Position numbers and translations under genes: made by a program
The notes under the pieces: generated by a model
Database searches by the model: none
What the model was told of the DNA's origin: nothing
The model's input: the letters and a program-made list of their open reading frames with translations, nothing else
Shown: positions 26,069-35,120 of the stretch, piece by piece
Position numbering within the stretch: position 1 is the first letter of the stretch
How the letters are laid out: the number at the start of each line of letters is the position of its first letter
From: Alphaproteobacteria bacterium UBA3002
GTDB taxonomy: Bacteria > Pseudomonadota > Alphaproteobacteria > Rickettsiales > UBA3002
NCBI GenBank assembly: GCA_002346425.1
Contig: DDZS01000068.1
Span: 1-46,614 of the forward strand
Direction of reading: 5' to 3'
Length of the DNA stretch: 46,614 bases

Positions 26069-27965
26069 CCTCACCCGCGAATCGATAGTTGATAATGATA
26101 GCCGCCTTGTGCGGCTTTCTTTTTCTTCGGAAGAACCTGTCACCCGCCAGAGCTTTTTCAGTGATGCGTGGGTAGAAGTGCTTGGCCATGAAAAGCGTGA
26201 AGTGGATATGGAACGGCTCAATAATTCTGCCCCACTTCTTTACAATCATGACCGCCGCAATGCTCAAAGCCGCATTGGTGTAGTGGAACGTGCATGGATT
26301 GAGAATGGCCGTGGCTACGCTGAAGTGCGGCTATCCAAGCGCGATGAAATAGAAGGCATTTGGCAAGATGTGCGCGATGGCATTTTGCGTAATGTGTCAG
26401 TGGCTTACCGTATCAATGAGCGCAAGCTGCAAGAAGAAAACAAAGATAAACCAGACCTCTACCGCGTGATCAGCTGGACACCGATGGAGATTTCACTGGT
26501 CGATATTCCCGCTGATCCCACTGTTGGGGTTGGTCGGAGTGCCGAGGATGATGCTCATACCGAGCGCAGCCTCAAATCCCAACCCCAACTTACTAACCAA
26601 AAGGAGAACCAAACTATGCCAGAGAAAGTGGTAAAAACCCCGGAACGTGAAGAAAGCGAACCGGCACAAAACAATTCTGTTGATACCAATCAGGTGCGGA
26701 CAGAAACCTTGGAGGCTGAAAAAGAGCGTCGCAGTGAAATCCGCGAGCTGTTTACCGGCCATAATGAATTCAGCAAAGAGCGCGATCAATGCCTTGATGA
26801 TCCAAGCGTGGATATCAACGAAGCGCGTAAAATGCTGTTAGAAGCTATCGGACGTGGTGAAGAACCTGCTGCCAGTAGCCCTCGCATCGAAATGGGTGAA
26901 ACGGATGCCGAGAAATTCTCTCGTGCTGCTGAAGATGCCATTGCCTTCCGTGCTGGGTTAGCTGATAAGGATGCTGATCCGACTGATTTATGCGGTTATA
27001 CGCTGATGGAGCTGGCGCGTAAATCGCTTGAATTGCGTGGTGTACGCACCGAACGGCTTGATAAACGTGAGCTAGTCGGCCGTGCTTTCACCCATTCATC
27101 CAGTGACTTCCCCAAGCTGCTGGAAAACAATGCGCGTAAAGCCATTCTGCGTGGGTATGAAGAAGCCGAGGAAGTATTCCAACGCTTTACCCGCACCGGC
27201 AACCTATCGGATTTCAAACAGCATAGCCGTGTTGGGCTTGGTGTGTTTGAAACGCTGGATGAGGTTAAAGAAGGTGGTGAATACAAGCACGGCACCATTG
27301 GTGAGCGTTCGGAGTCTATCCAGCTGGCAACCTATGGCAAGCTGTTCTCCATCACTCGTCAGGCAATCATTAATGATGATCTGACAGCCTTTGTGGAGAT
27401 TCCGCGTAAAATGGGACGTGCTGCTGCTCGCACCGTGGGTGATCTGGTATTTAATGTGATTACCAGCAACCCAACCATGAGCGATGGTACGGCATTATTC
27501 CATTCCAGCCATAAAAACCTTGCTGGCTCTGGTGCTGCGCCAACTGCCACTACGGTGGGGGCTGGCCGCACAGCGATGCGTACTCAGAAAGATGGGGCTG
27601 CTACGCTTAATATCCGTCCATCCTTTTTCCTTGTGCCTGCGGCATTGGAAGACACGGCGCGGGTGTTAATGGCATCTGAAACAGATCCATCACAAGCCAA
27701 TAGCAAGAAACCAAATCCGGTGCGTAATGCAGCGGAAGTGGTGGTGGATGCGCGGCTTGATGAGGATTCCACTACTGCATGGTATCTGCTGGCTGATCCT
27801 AGCACTTTTGATACCATCGAGGTGGGCTATTTGGATGGCGTTGCGGCACCATTCCTTGATCAGCAGGATGGCTGGACAGTCGATGGCGTAGAATACAAAG
27901 TGCGTATCGATGCAGCGGCAGCACCGTTGGAATTCCGTACTTTGTATAAAAACGCTGGCTCTTAA
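25983..27965 (+). CDS. Prohead protease / major capsid protein fusion
   Basis: A 660-residue fusion. Residues about 20-190 are an HK97-type prohead protease with the catalytic His in LLYNHD (H89) and Ser in ILRNVSVAY (S139), then ISWTPMEISLVDIPADP. Residues about 190-330 are charged and scaffold-like. The C-terminal half (about 340-660) is a major capsid domain (FDTIEVGYLDGVAAPFLDQQ near the end). The protein would cut itself during capsid maturation. An internal start at 26,616 may also make the scaffold-capsid part alone. The start at 25,983 lies inside the portal gene, preceded by AAAGGAG at 25,970-25,976. Confidence 0.92.
   Translation: MPQKAKKEAKPETETHSRMNPEILTRTIDLTRESIVDNDSRLVRLSFSSEEPVTRQSFFSDAWVEVLGHEKREVDMERLNNSAPLLYNHDRRNAQSRIGVVERAWIENGRGYAEVRLSKRDEIEGIWQDVRDGILRNVSVAYRINERKLQEENKDKPDLYRVISWTPMEISLVDIPADPTVGVGRSAEDDAHTERSLKSQPQLTNQKENQTMPEKVVKTPEREESEPAQNNSVDTNQVRTETLEAEKERRSEIRELFTGHNEFSKERDQCLDDPSVDINEARKMLLEAIGRGEEPAASSPRIEMGETDAEKFSRAAEDAIAFRAGLADKDADPTDLCGYTLMELARKSLELRGVRTERLDKRELVGRAFTHSSSDFPKLLENNARKAILRGYEEAEEVFQRFTRTGNLSDFKQHSRVGLGVFETLDEVKEGGEYKHGTIGERSESIQLATYGKLFSITRQAIINDDLTAFVEIPRKMGRAAARTVGDLVFNVITSNPTMSDGTALFHSSHKNLAGSGAAPTATTVGAGRTAMRTQKDGAATLNIRPSFFLVPAALEDTARVLMASETDPSQANSKKPNPVRNAAEVVVDARLDEDSTTAWYLLADPSTFDTIEVGYLDGVAAPFLDQQDGWTVDGVEYKVRIDAAAAPLEFRTLYKNAGS
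26601..26618 (+). promoter_or_regulatory. Internal ribosome-binding site and start inside the protease-capsid gene
   Basis: AAGGAG at 26,601-26,606 stands 9 bases before an in-frame ATG at 26,616, codon 212 of the fusion, exactly at the junction between protease and scaffold. Translation here would give a 449-residue scaffold-capsid product, like the nested C/Nu3 arrangement of lambda. Seen in sequence; use is inferred. Confidence 0.65.
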
Positions 27966-27986
27966 TCGCTGGTAAAACTCAACCTG

Positions 27987-28010
27987 AAGCGGCCTTAGTG
28001 CCGCTTTTTT
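27987..28010 (+). terminator. Intrinsic terminator after the capsid gene
   Basis: A 7-base stem AAGCGGC/GCCGCTT (27,987-27,993 and 28,000-28,006) with a 6-base loop runs into six T (28,005-28,010), 22 bases after the capsid stop. It may reduce transcription into the downstream genes, setting a high capsid-to-tail ratio. Confidence 0.8.
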
Positions 28011-28037
28011 AATGCCTAAATTAAAGGAGAAAAACTC

Positions 28038-28370
28038 ATGGCTACTAACTTTGTTCAAGAGGGTAAAACCCTCGATTATACGGCATCGGGCGCAGATGTT
28101 GCGTCCGGTGAATTTGTGGTGGTTGGCATCCTTGGTGGTGTCGCTAAAACTGCCATTGCTGATGGCAAAACCGGCGCGGTGTGCATCTCTGGTGTATTCA
28201 GTGTGGCAAAAGCCAGTGGCGCAGTCACCCAAGGTGCAAAGCTCTATTGGAATAGCTCCAATAGCAACCTAACCACTACGGCTTCCGGCAATACGCTGGT
28301 TGGTGTAGCGGCAGCGGCCGCAGCTTCCGGTGATGCTACGGTAAAAATTCTATTAAATGTAGGATTATAA
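28038..28370 (+). CDS. DUF2190 capsid decoration-like protein
   Basis: A 110-residue protein rich in Ala, Gly, Val and Thr, with the DUF2190 pattern (NFVQEGKTLDYTASGADVASGEFVVVG, then GAVCISGVFSVAKA, then GAKLYWNSS). Members lie next to capsid genes and are taken as head decoration or cement proteins, in the position of lambda gpD. GGAGAAAAACTC precedes ATG 28,038. Confidence 0.87.
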   Translation: MATNFVQEGKTLDYTASGADVASGEFVVVGILGGVAKTAIADGKTGAVCISGVFSVAKASGAVTQGAKLYWNSSNSNLTTTASGNTLVGVAAAAAASGDATVKILLNVGL

Positions 28371-28374
28371 ACCG

Positions 28375-28686
28375 ATGGCGTTCATTGAGGACATGCAGGG
28401 GCGTGATCTTACGCTCCTGCAAACGCTGGATGGGCGCACAATCACTTACACGCCCGATGGTGGAAGCCCACGCACGGTGGCCGGTATGCTGCAATCTTAT
28501 TCAGAGATTACCGGCGGTGAGAGCGTGGATGTTATTATCAATAGCCCAATATTATCAGTGCGAGGCATCGATGTGCCAGAGATTGCCGAAGGTGATCAAT
28601 TCAGCATCGATGGACAAGATTATACGGCAGCAGCCGTGCGCTCTGACAATGAAGGCATTACAGAAATTATGCTGGAGGAATCATGA
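28375..28686 (+). CDS. Head-tail joining protein, gpFII-like
   Basis: A 103-residue acidic, beta-rich protein (DLTLLQTLDGRTITYTPDGG, then PEIAEGDQFSIDGQDYTAAAV). Size, position after the decoration gene and the single-domain beta pattern fit the lambda FII/head-tail joiner family. Its stop overlaps the next ATG (ATGA at 28,683). Confidence 0.7.
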   Translation: MAFIEDMQGRDLTLLQTLDGRTITYTPDGGSPRTVAGMLQSYSEITGGESVDVIINSPILSVRGIDVPEIAEGDQFSIDGQDYTAAAVRSDNEGITEIMLEES

Positions 28687-29273
28687 GCCACGCACGAACG
28701 CAAATACGCCAAGCGGTGGTTGCTTTACTTAAAAATAATACTGGTGCTGGAAGCCGCGTCTATGAAGCGCGGGTTTATGCACTGCAAGAGCCAAAATTAC
28801 CGGCTTTGCTGGTTTATACCAAACAAGAAGTGGTGGGCGATCAATCGATGTCACGGCCGCGCACACAACAGCGTGAATTAATGCTATCGGTAGAAGCCTA
28901 TGTGAAGGCGGTGGGTTTTCGCTTCAAAGATTGGAGTGATTACAAAGGCGAGAACCAGCCCCTTACTTCGCTGGGTGGCAATGATTACCAGATGGTCAAG
29001 CAATATAGCAGCGGTGCGGTGGCTGTGGAGCGCGAGATAACCAAGCCGGTGGCTGGCACTATCAAACTCTATGAAGATAGCGTTTTGCAGGTAAGTGGCT
29101 GGAGCGTAGATACCGCTACCGGCATCATCACCACGGCATTATCTGGAACATTGACGGTGGATTTTGAATTTGATGTGCCGGTGCGCTTCGATACCGATGA
29201 AATGTCTATCTCTATGGATAGCTTCGATGCTGGCAACTGGAATAGCATTCCGCTGATTGAGGTGCGCGTATGA
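28683..29273 (+). CDS. Chimeric tail protein: gpU-like N-terminus joined to DUF2460 C-terminus
   Basis: A 196-residue protein made of two unrelated pieces. Residues 1-75 match tail-terminator gpU proteins (RTQIRQAVVALLKN, then LPALLVYTKQE, then RELMLSVEAYVKA). From residue 76 it reads as the C-terminal part of DUF2460, the GTA gp12-type distal tail protein (GFRFKDWSDYKGENQP, ITKPVAGTIKLY, SGWSVDTATGI, FEFDVPVRFDTDEM). In related phages these genes are separated by tail tube, chaperone and tape-measure genes. The in-frame join, and the absence of all those genes, indicates a deletion. Whether the protein is stable is unknown. Confidence 0.8.
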   Translation: MSHARTQIRQAVVALLKNNTGAGSRVYEARVYALQEPKLPALLVYTKQEVVGDQSMSRPRTQQRELMLSVEAYVKAVGFRFKDWSDYKGENQPLTSLGGNDYQMVKQYSSGAVAVEREITKPVAGTIKLYEDSVLQVSGWSVDTATGIITTALSGTLTVDFEFDVPVRFDTDEMSISMDSFDAGNWNSIPLIEVRV

Positions 29274-30133
29274 GAGTTATATCGCCACAATTAGAATCGC
29301 ATTTTGCCGGTGGTTTAACTACGTTAGCCACATGCTGGAAAATTACCCGCAGCGATGGTACGGAGCTTGGCTTTACCGATCATGACGAGAAAATCACCTA
29401 TGACAGTGTAGATTATGATTCGATTGCCGGATTTACGCCCACCACGGTGGAGAGCAAATCCAATATGTCAGTTGATAACCTTGATGTGGATGGGCAGACT
29501 TACCCAAGCAAAATCACTGAATCAGATATGCTGGCTGGGCTGTATGACTATGCCGAAATTGAGATATTTGCTCTCAATTATGAAGATTTAAGCCAAGGCA
29601 AGCTGATTATAAAACGTGGGAGGCTTGGCGAGGTGACCATTAACGGCCAGCTTTTCCAAGCTGAAGTGCGTGGCCTTACGCAGCATCTAAGCCAGACCAT
29701 TGGTGAGGTGTTTTCGCCTTCCTGCCGCGCCATTCTTGGTGATGGCCGCTGCAAGGTAGCTCTCGCCAGCTTCACTATATCGGCAACCGTTACAGAAGTA
29801 ACCAGCAACCAAAATTTCAAGGCCAGCACATTGAATCAGGCAGCAGGCTATTTTACCGGCGGCGAAGTGGAATGGACGGGCGGCAATAATGATGGCCGCA
29901 AGATGGAGGTAAAAGAATTTGCTGAAACCACTGTTGGGCTTTCTCTGCCAATGGGCAAATCAATTCAGGTGGGTGACACATTCGATATCATTGCTGGCTG
30001 CGACAAAACCCGCGAAACTTGCCACAGCAAATTTAACAACATCATTAATTTTCGAGGTGAGCCGGATGTGCCGGGAACGGACAAGCTACTCACTACTGCT
30101 GGAACTTTAGATAAGACGGATCGTAATGGCTGA
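29270..30133 (+). CDS. DUF2163 tail hub protein (GTA gp13 / lambda gpL-like)
   Basis: A 287-residue protein with the DUF2163 pattern: TCWKITRSDGTELGFTDHD at the N-terminus, then a C-terminal part with four cysteines, C152 and C161 (PSCRAILGDGRCKV) and C244 and C251 (GCDKTRETCHSKFNNIINFRG). In lambda gpL such cysteines bind a [4Fe-4S] cluster, and the same is likely here. It forms the hub ring at the tail tip. Start overlaps the fusion gene's stop (ATGA). Confidence 0.9.
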   Translation: MRVISPQLESHFAGGLTTLATCWKITRSDGTELGFTDHDEKITYDSVDYDSIAGFTPTTVESKSNMSVDNLDVDGQTYPSKITESDMLAGLYDYAEIEIFALNYEDLSQGKLIIKRGRLGEVTINGQLFQAEVRGLTQHLSQTIGEVFSPSCRAILGDGRCKVALASFTISATVTEVTSNQNFKASTLNQAAGYFTGGEVEWTGGNNDGRKMEVKEFAETTVGLSLPMGKSIQVGDTFDIIAGCDKTRETCHSKFNNIINFRGEPDVPGTDKLLTTAGTLDKTDRNG

Positions 30134-30593
30134 TATCACACAAGATGAATTAATCACGCAGGCACGGACATGGCTTGGCACAAAATATCATCATCAAGGG
30201 CGGTTGAAAAAATCTAGTCGTGGTGATGGCGGTGCAGATTGTTTAGGGCTGGTGGTTGGCGTAATCCACGAACTTAATATGAAGGATGAGAACGGAAAGC
30301 CATTAGCTGAAGCCGATGAATTTAACTACTCGATGTATCCAGAGCAAGGGCGGCTGGTGCGGAGTATTTCCAAGCACTTAAAAGAAGTGCCGATCGATAA
30401 TATGCAAGTAGCAGATTTACTGCTTTTTCGTACGTTTAAAGACCCGCAGCATGTTGGGCTTCTTACTGAATACCCTAGCGGTGGGGCTGGATTGATTCAT
30501 TGCAACTCAAGTGCTGGGCGCGTGGTGGAGCAACCACTTACTGATACATGGATACGGATGCTTACGCATGTGTATCGCTTTCCGAACTTATAA
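30126..30593 (+). CDS. NlpC/P60 tail peptidase (GTA gp14-like)
   Basis: A 155-residue protein with all three catalytic residues of NlpC/P60 cysteine peptidases: C39 in GADCLGLV, H109 in DPQHVGLL and H125 in LIHCN. In GTA-type tails it sits between hub and TIM-barrel proteins and cuts cell-wall peptides during DNA entry. It overlaps the DUF2163 gene by 8 bases. There is no signal peptide, as expected for a virion part. Confidence 0.9.
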   Translation: MADITQDELITQARTWLGTKYHHQGRLKKSSRGDGGADCLGLVVGVIHELNMKDENGKPLAEADEFNYSMYPEQGRLVRSISKHLKEVPIDNMQVADLLLFRTFKDPQHVGLLTEYPSGGAGLIHCNSSAGRVVEQPLTDTWIRMLTHVYRFPNL

Positions 30594-30606
30594 ACTGGTT
30601 TCATAA

Positions 30607-33600
30607 ATGGCTGATATTGTTTTACCTGTTGTTGGCGCAACGGCTGGCTTTGTGCTGGGTGGTCCATCCGGCGCAGTGCTGGGCGCGAACCTCGGCAGTA
30701 TGGCTGCTAGCACGTTTTTTCCAAAAACGCAGCGGGTGCAATTGCCAACACAGGAAGGACCACGCCTTGCCGATTTAAGAGCGCAAACCTCGACCTATGG
30801 CAATATGATTCCCAAAGTGTATGGCACAATGCGTTTGGCAGGCAATGTCATCTGGTCAACCGATATCAAAGAGGTAAAAACCGAAAAGACCACCACACAA
30901 AGCAGCTCTGGTGGTGGTAAAGGTGGCGGCGGTGGTGGTAAAACCACGACCAGCCAAACCACTATCTCTTATGAATATTTCGTGACGCTGGCGATTGCTA
31001 TTTGCGAAGGACCACTGGATGAAGTGATCCGTGTGTGGGCTGATAGCAAAGTGCTGACCGAAGATGTGCTGTCTGCTGCCCAAGGAAAATATAACGTCCA
31101 TATTGGGGATGAAGCCCAAGGCGTGGATGATATTATGGCGAAATATATCGATGCCACTAAATTACCGGCGCATCGTGGAATGGCCTATGTGGTGATTGAG
31201 GATTTTCTACTGGCTGAATATGGCAACCGTATTCCTAATTTTACGTTTGAAGTGCGCCGCGCCATTCGTTTCACGCCTGCGGTGGAGGATTTAGTTAAAG
31301 ATGTGGTGATGATTCCCGGAGCTGGTGAATTTGTGTATGGCACGGATATTCAATCCAAGCAGGATGGTTATGTTGATGACTTTACCGGCCAGTTTACCCC
31401 AACCGGTGACAAGCAATTTATCAATATGCACAATTACGAAGGCAAGGCCGATGTTACCGTAGCAATTGATCAGATGGTGGATATCTTACCGAATCTTGAA
31501 TGGGTTGCCATTGTCGTTTCGTGGTTTGCCACTAGCACGGATGCCGGTGATTGCACCATCATCCCTAAAGTAGAATTTCAAGGCACAACGCGGGTGTTGC
31601 CGCAAGATTGGTCGGTGGCTGGGCTTTCACGCGCTACTGCACAAAAAGTGCTGTTTTTTGATCCTGAAACGCCAACCTATGGCGGTACTCCCTCCGATCA
31701 TACGGTGGTGCAGCTATGCCAAGAGCTACAGAATCGTGGCTTGAAAGTGATGCTGTATCCCATGCCATTTGTGGACACCATCACACCAGAGCCAAAGCCG
31801 TGGCGCGGCCGCATTGCTCCGGCAAATCTTACCGATGCTAATGAATGGTTTACCAAAACTAATGGCTATAATGCGTTTATCACTCATTACGCTAATTTGA
31901 GCGTAGGTGGCACGGCACTGAAAGATGTGATTGATGCTATTGTTATTGGCTCGGAGCTAATTGGCATGACCGGCTATACCAACACGGCCGGTAATTATCC
32001 GGCAGTCAATCAGCTGGTATCATTAGCGGCTACAGTAAAAACAGCGGTGGGTGCTGGTGTGAAAGTAACCTATGCCGCCGATTGGAGCGAATATCACAGT
32101 CTTGGTGGCTGGTTTAACCTCGATCCGCTATGGGCTTCACCTAATATCGATTTTGTGGGAATTGATAGCTATTTTCCTCTTACGCCGGATCTTCCGCAAA
32201 GCCAAATTGATGAAGATAAAATCAAAGAATATTGGGAGAAAGGCGAAGGGTGGGATTACTATTACACCGATTCGGTAGCTCGTACTGGCCAAACCAGCTA
32301 TGGCGGAGATGAAACCTTTGCTTGGAAGAATTTAGAGTATTGGTGGAAAAACACCCACACCAATCCGGATAGTAATACCACTGCATGGACTGCCAAAATG
32401 AAGCCGGTGTGGTTTACAGAGTTTGGTTTTCCATCGGTGGATGGTTGCCCCAACCAGCCGAATGTATTTTATGACCCCACTTCCAGTGAGAGCTTTTTCC
32501 CTCGCGGCTCTAAAGGGCGTGTAGATTTTCAGGCGCAGCGGCAGGCACTTAATGCTACGTTGGAGTATTTAGAGGATCGCAGCCAAGAAGCTGGTAACAG
32601 TGAGTTAGTGCCGCGCCGTTTCATCTGGACGTGGGATGGTCGGCCATTCTCCTTCTGGCCGGATTTAGAAGGCGTGTGGTCTGATAGCATTTTATGGGCT
32701 ACCGGCCATTGGATCAATGGCAAGCTTGGCAATTCTACGCTCGGTGCGGTGGTGGGTGAGCTATTGCAAGCTGCTGGACTTACCGCCAGTGATTATGATG
32801 TGTCACGCCTCACTGATACGCTGGAAGGGTTTATCCTCGACCGGCCGATTAATGTGCGTAATGCGCTGGACTATCTCACCTCTGCATTTTTCTTCGATAT
32901 TGTAGAGAGTGATGGCCTGCTGAAATGTGTGCCACGCGGCAGCGAGTCGGTAGTATCGATTACTGAAGGCAACCTGATTCCCACTGCTAAAAAAGGGGTG
33001 CAGGATATCTTAGAGATTAATTACGCGCAGGAGCTTGAATTGCCCCAGCGTGTAAACGTCACCTATCTGGATCGACCATTTAATTATGACCCTGTAACGC
33101 AAACCTCGCAGCGGCAGGTGGTACGGGCGGTGGATCAGGTGAGTATGAATCTGCCAATTGTCATGGGTGCAACCCAAGCCAAGCAAGTGGCTGATATCAC
33201 GCTTTATGGCACATGGAAGGAGCGCACCAGTTTTACGCTGATGCTTCCACCGGAATATGTGCGTATCGAGCCAACGGATGTATTAACCATCACTGTATCT
33301 GGCGTGGCGCATGAAATGCGTGTGCTTAAAACTGATATGGAGGCCAACGGCGTAATGAAAGTGAGCGCGGTGGCTGAAGATATCAGCTCATACGATTTTT
33401 ATTCGCCTCCGGGTGAAACCAGTAAAACGATTCAGCCGCCGGTGTTAGTGCCAGATACGCTGGTGCGTTTCATTGATGCACCACCATTGCCAACTGACAC
33501 CGTACAAAATCAAGGATTGCTGCGTGTTGGCGTTGCAGCCGATGGTGCAAACTGGAATGGCGCAGCGGTGTATCGCTCCGATGATGGTGGTGAGGATGGC

Positions 33601-34383
33601 GGCAACACGTTCAATGTGTTAGCTGGCCTAGATGGTGCAGCCACTTTTGGCGTAATCAGCACAAACCTTGCCGATGGCGTATTTGAAAGCTGGGATGATG
33701 CCAACGAAGTTGAAGTGGTGCTTACCTCCGGCAGCTTGGCATCCGTCAATGAACTGGCCGTATTAAATGGCGCAAATGCAGCTTTGATTGGTGATGAGCT
33801 GGTGCAATTCCAAAATGCCCAGCTGGTTGGTGAAAGCACCTATAAGCTCACTCGCCTGCTGCGTGGGCGGCAAGGCACAGAATGGGCGATGGATGGCCAT
33901 GAAAGTGGTGATCACTTCGTTCTAATTAGCCCCGCGCTATATACCACGGCTATTGCAAATAACCTCATTGGCCGAGAATTGTACTACAAGGCGGCAAGTG
34001 TAGGAAATACGTTAGCAACTACCGAGGAGGAAGCTTTTACCTACACAGGGCGTAATTTGCGGCCTTATGCGCCGGTTCATATCACTGGTAATCGTGATGG
34101 TAGTGATAACCTCACTTTGAATTGGATACGTCGCAGCCGTGTGGATGCAGAATGGCGCGATGGTGTTGATATTCCGCTGGGTGAAGAATCAGAACGCTAT
34201 GAAGTAGATATCCTCGATGGCTTGGATGTGGTGCGAACACTTGAAGTGACCAGCCCAACCGCCAGCTACAGTGCGGCCGATCAAACGACAGATTTTGGCG
34301 CGGCGCAAAGCAGCGTAGATATAAAAATTTATCAATTATCAGCGGTGGTGGGTCGCGGCTACGCAGCTTCAGCCACAATTTAA
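30607..34383 (+). CDS. GTA-type TIM-barrel tail tip / host-specificity protein
   Basis: A 1258-residue protein. The N-terminus has a glycine-rich hydrophobic segment (1-40), the conserved VYGTMRLAGNVIWSTDI, and a glycine-rich linker at about 99-113. A TIM-barrel-like domain spans about 330-720 (VTYAADWSEYHS, FVGIDSYFPLTPDLPQS, PVWFTEFGFPSVDG, WTWDGRPFSFWPD). A phage-tail domain follows (about 780-940) and then a C-terminal fibre-like part. It matches RcGTA gp15-like megatron proteins in length and order. The first step of host contact is its expected role. Confidence 0.93.
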   Translation: MADIVLPVVGATAGFVLGGPSGAVLGANLGSMAASTFFPKTQRVQLPTQEGPRLADLRAQTSTYGNMIPKVYGTMRLAGNVIWSTDIKEVKTEKTTTQSSSGGGKGGGGGGKTTTSQTTISYEYFVTLAIAICEGPLDEVIRVWADSKVLTEDVLSAAQGKYNVHIGDEAQGVDDIMAKYIDATKLPAHRGMAYVVIEDFLLAEYGNRIPNFTFEVRRAIRFTPAVEDLVKDVVMIPGAGEFVYGTDIQSKQDGYVDDFTGQFTPTGDKQFINMHNYEGKADVTVAIDQMVDILPNLEWVAIVVSWFATSTDAGDCTIIPKVEFQGTTRVLPQDWSVAGLSRATAQKVLFFDPETPTYGGTPSDHTVVQLCQELQNRGLKVMLYPMPFVDTITPEPKPWRGRIAPANLTDANEWFTKTNGYNAFITHYANLSVGGTALKDVIDAIVIGSELIGMTGYTNTAGNYPAVNQLVSLAATVKTAVGAGVKVTYAADWSEYHSLGGWFNLDPLWASPNIDFVGIDSYFPLTPDLPQSQIDEDKIKEYWEKGEGWDYYYTDSVARTGQTSYGGDETFAWKNLEYWWKNTHTNPDSNTTAWTAKMKPVWFTEFGFPSVDGCPNQPNVFYDPTSSESFFPRGSKGRVDFQAQRQALNATLEYLEDRSQEAGNSELVPRRFIWTWDGRPFSFWPDLEGVWSDSILWATGHWINGKLGNSTLGAVVGELLQAAGLTASDYDVSRLTDTLEGFILDRPINVRNALDYLTSAFFFDIVESDGLLKCVPRGSESVVSITEGNLIPTAKKGVQDILEINYAQELELPQRVNVTYLDRPFNYDPVTQTSQRQVVRAVDQVSMNLPIVMGATQAKQVADITLYGTWKERTSFTLMLPPEYVRIEPTDVLTITVSGVAHEMRVLKTDMEANGVMKVSAVAEDISSYDFYSPPGETSKTIQPPVLVPDTLVRFIDAPPLPTDTVQNQGLLRVGVAADGANWNGAAVYRSDDGGEDGGNTFNVLAGLDGAATFGVISTNLADGVFESWDDANEVEVVLTSGSLASVNELAVLNGANAALIGDELVQFQNAQLVGESTYKLTRLLRGRQGTEWAMDGHESGDHFVLISPALYTTAIANNLIGRELYYKAASVGNTLATTEEEAFTYTGRNLRPYAPVHITGNRDGSDNLTLNWIRRSRVDAEWRDGVDIPLGEESERYEVDILDGLDVVRTLEVTSPTASYSAADQTTDFGAAQSSVDIKIYQLSAVVGRGYAASATI

Positions 34384-34404
34384 CCAATTTATCAGGAGAG
34401 TATT

Positions 34405-35109
34405 ATGTCCTCAACCGGAAGGCTGGGCTTGCCGTATATTGTGACCGGACAGGCTCAAAAAGAAGTCACACATAATGATGGATTAAACCGCCTCGATGCG
34501 TTCGTAACGCCAGTGGTGTCAGAAATTACCAATACGCCACCGGTTAGCCCCACGGAGGGTGATGTGGTAATTGTTGGCACTAGCGGCAGTGGCGATTTTT
34601 CTGGCAAGGATAACCAGCTGGCGCAATATCTAACTGATGGCTGGGTTTTTTACACACCGTTCAAATGGATGGATGCGGTGGTGGAAGATATCGACAGCCG
34701 TATGACCTATAATGGCACAACGTGGGTGGCGTTTAACCTGATTATGAAAGATTCAGGTGAATATCTGCGTGTAGAAAGCTGGCAGGAAGATGTTGATCTA
34801 AGCACCGACAGTGAAACCAGCACGGATATTCCTGACCGCGCTTCGGTTCTGGCAGTCAATACTCGCGTAATCACCGCCATCACTGGCACGGTCACCACCT
34901 TCGGCGTGGGCGTATCAGGTGACACCTCCCGCTATGGTAACGGCATTGGCAAGGGCGCGGATTCGACCAATATCGGCATGAGCTACCATCCCGTAACTTA
35001 TTATAGCGATACGCCGGTGTTGCTCACGCCAGATAGCGGTGCATTCTCAACTGGCGTGGTGAGAATCAACGTCCAGTACATCAAACCTCACGGACCATGG
35101 AATTGGTAA
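34405..35109 (+). CDS. DUF2793 phage protein
   Basis: A 234-residue protein with the DUF2793 opening TGRLGLPYIVTGQAQKEVTHNDGLNRLDAFV and the LTDGWVFYTPFKWMDAVVEDI segment. The C-terminal part (about 125-234) is beta-rich and Ser/Thr/Gly-rich, as in tail-fibre tips. DUF2793 genes lie directly after the TIM-barrel gene in many alphaproteobacterial prophages; a fibre or adhesin role is likely but unproven. CAGGAG precedes ATG 34,405. Confidence 0.85.
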   Translation: MSSTGRLGLPYIVTGQAQKEVTHNDGLNRLDAFVTPVVSEITNTPPVSPTEGDVVIVGTSGSGDFSGKDNQLAQYLTDGWVFYTPFKWMDAVVEDIDSRMTYNGTTWVAFNLIMKDSGEYLRVESWQEDVDLSTDSETSTDIPDRASVLAVNTRVITAITGTVTTFGVGVSGDTSRYGNGIGKGADSTNIGMSYHPVTYYSDTPVLLTPDSGAFSTGVVRINVQYIKPHGPWNW

Positions 35110-35120
35110 AGGAGAAAACC

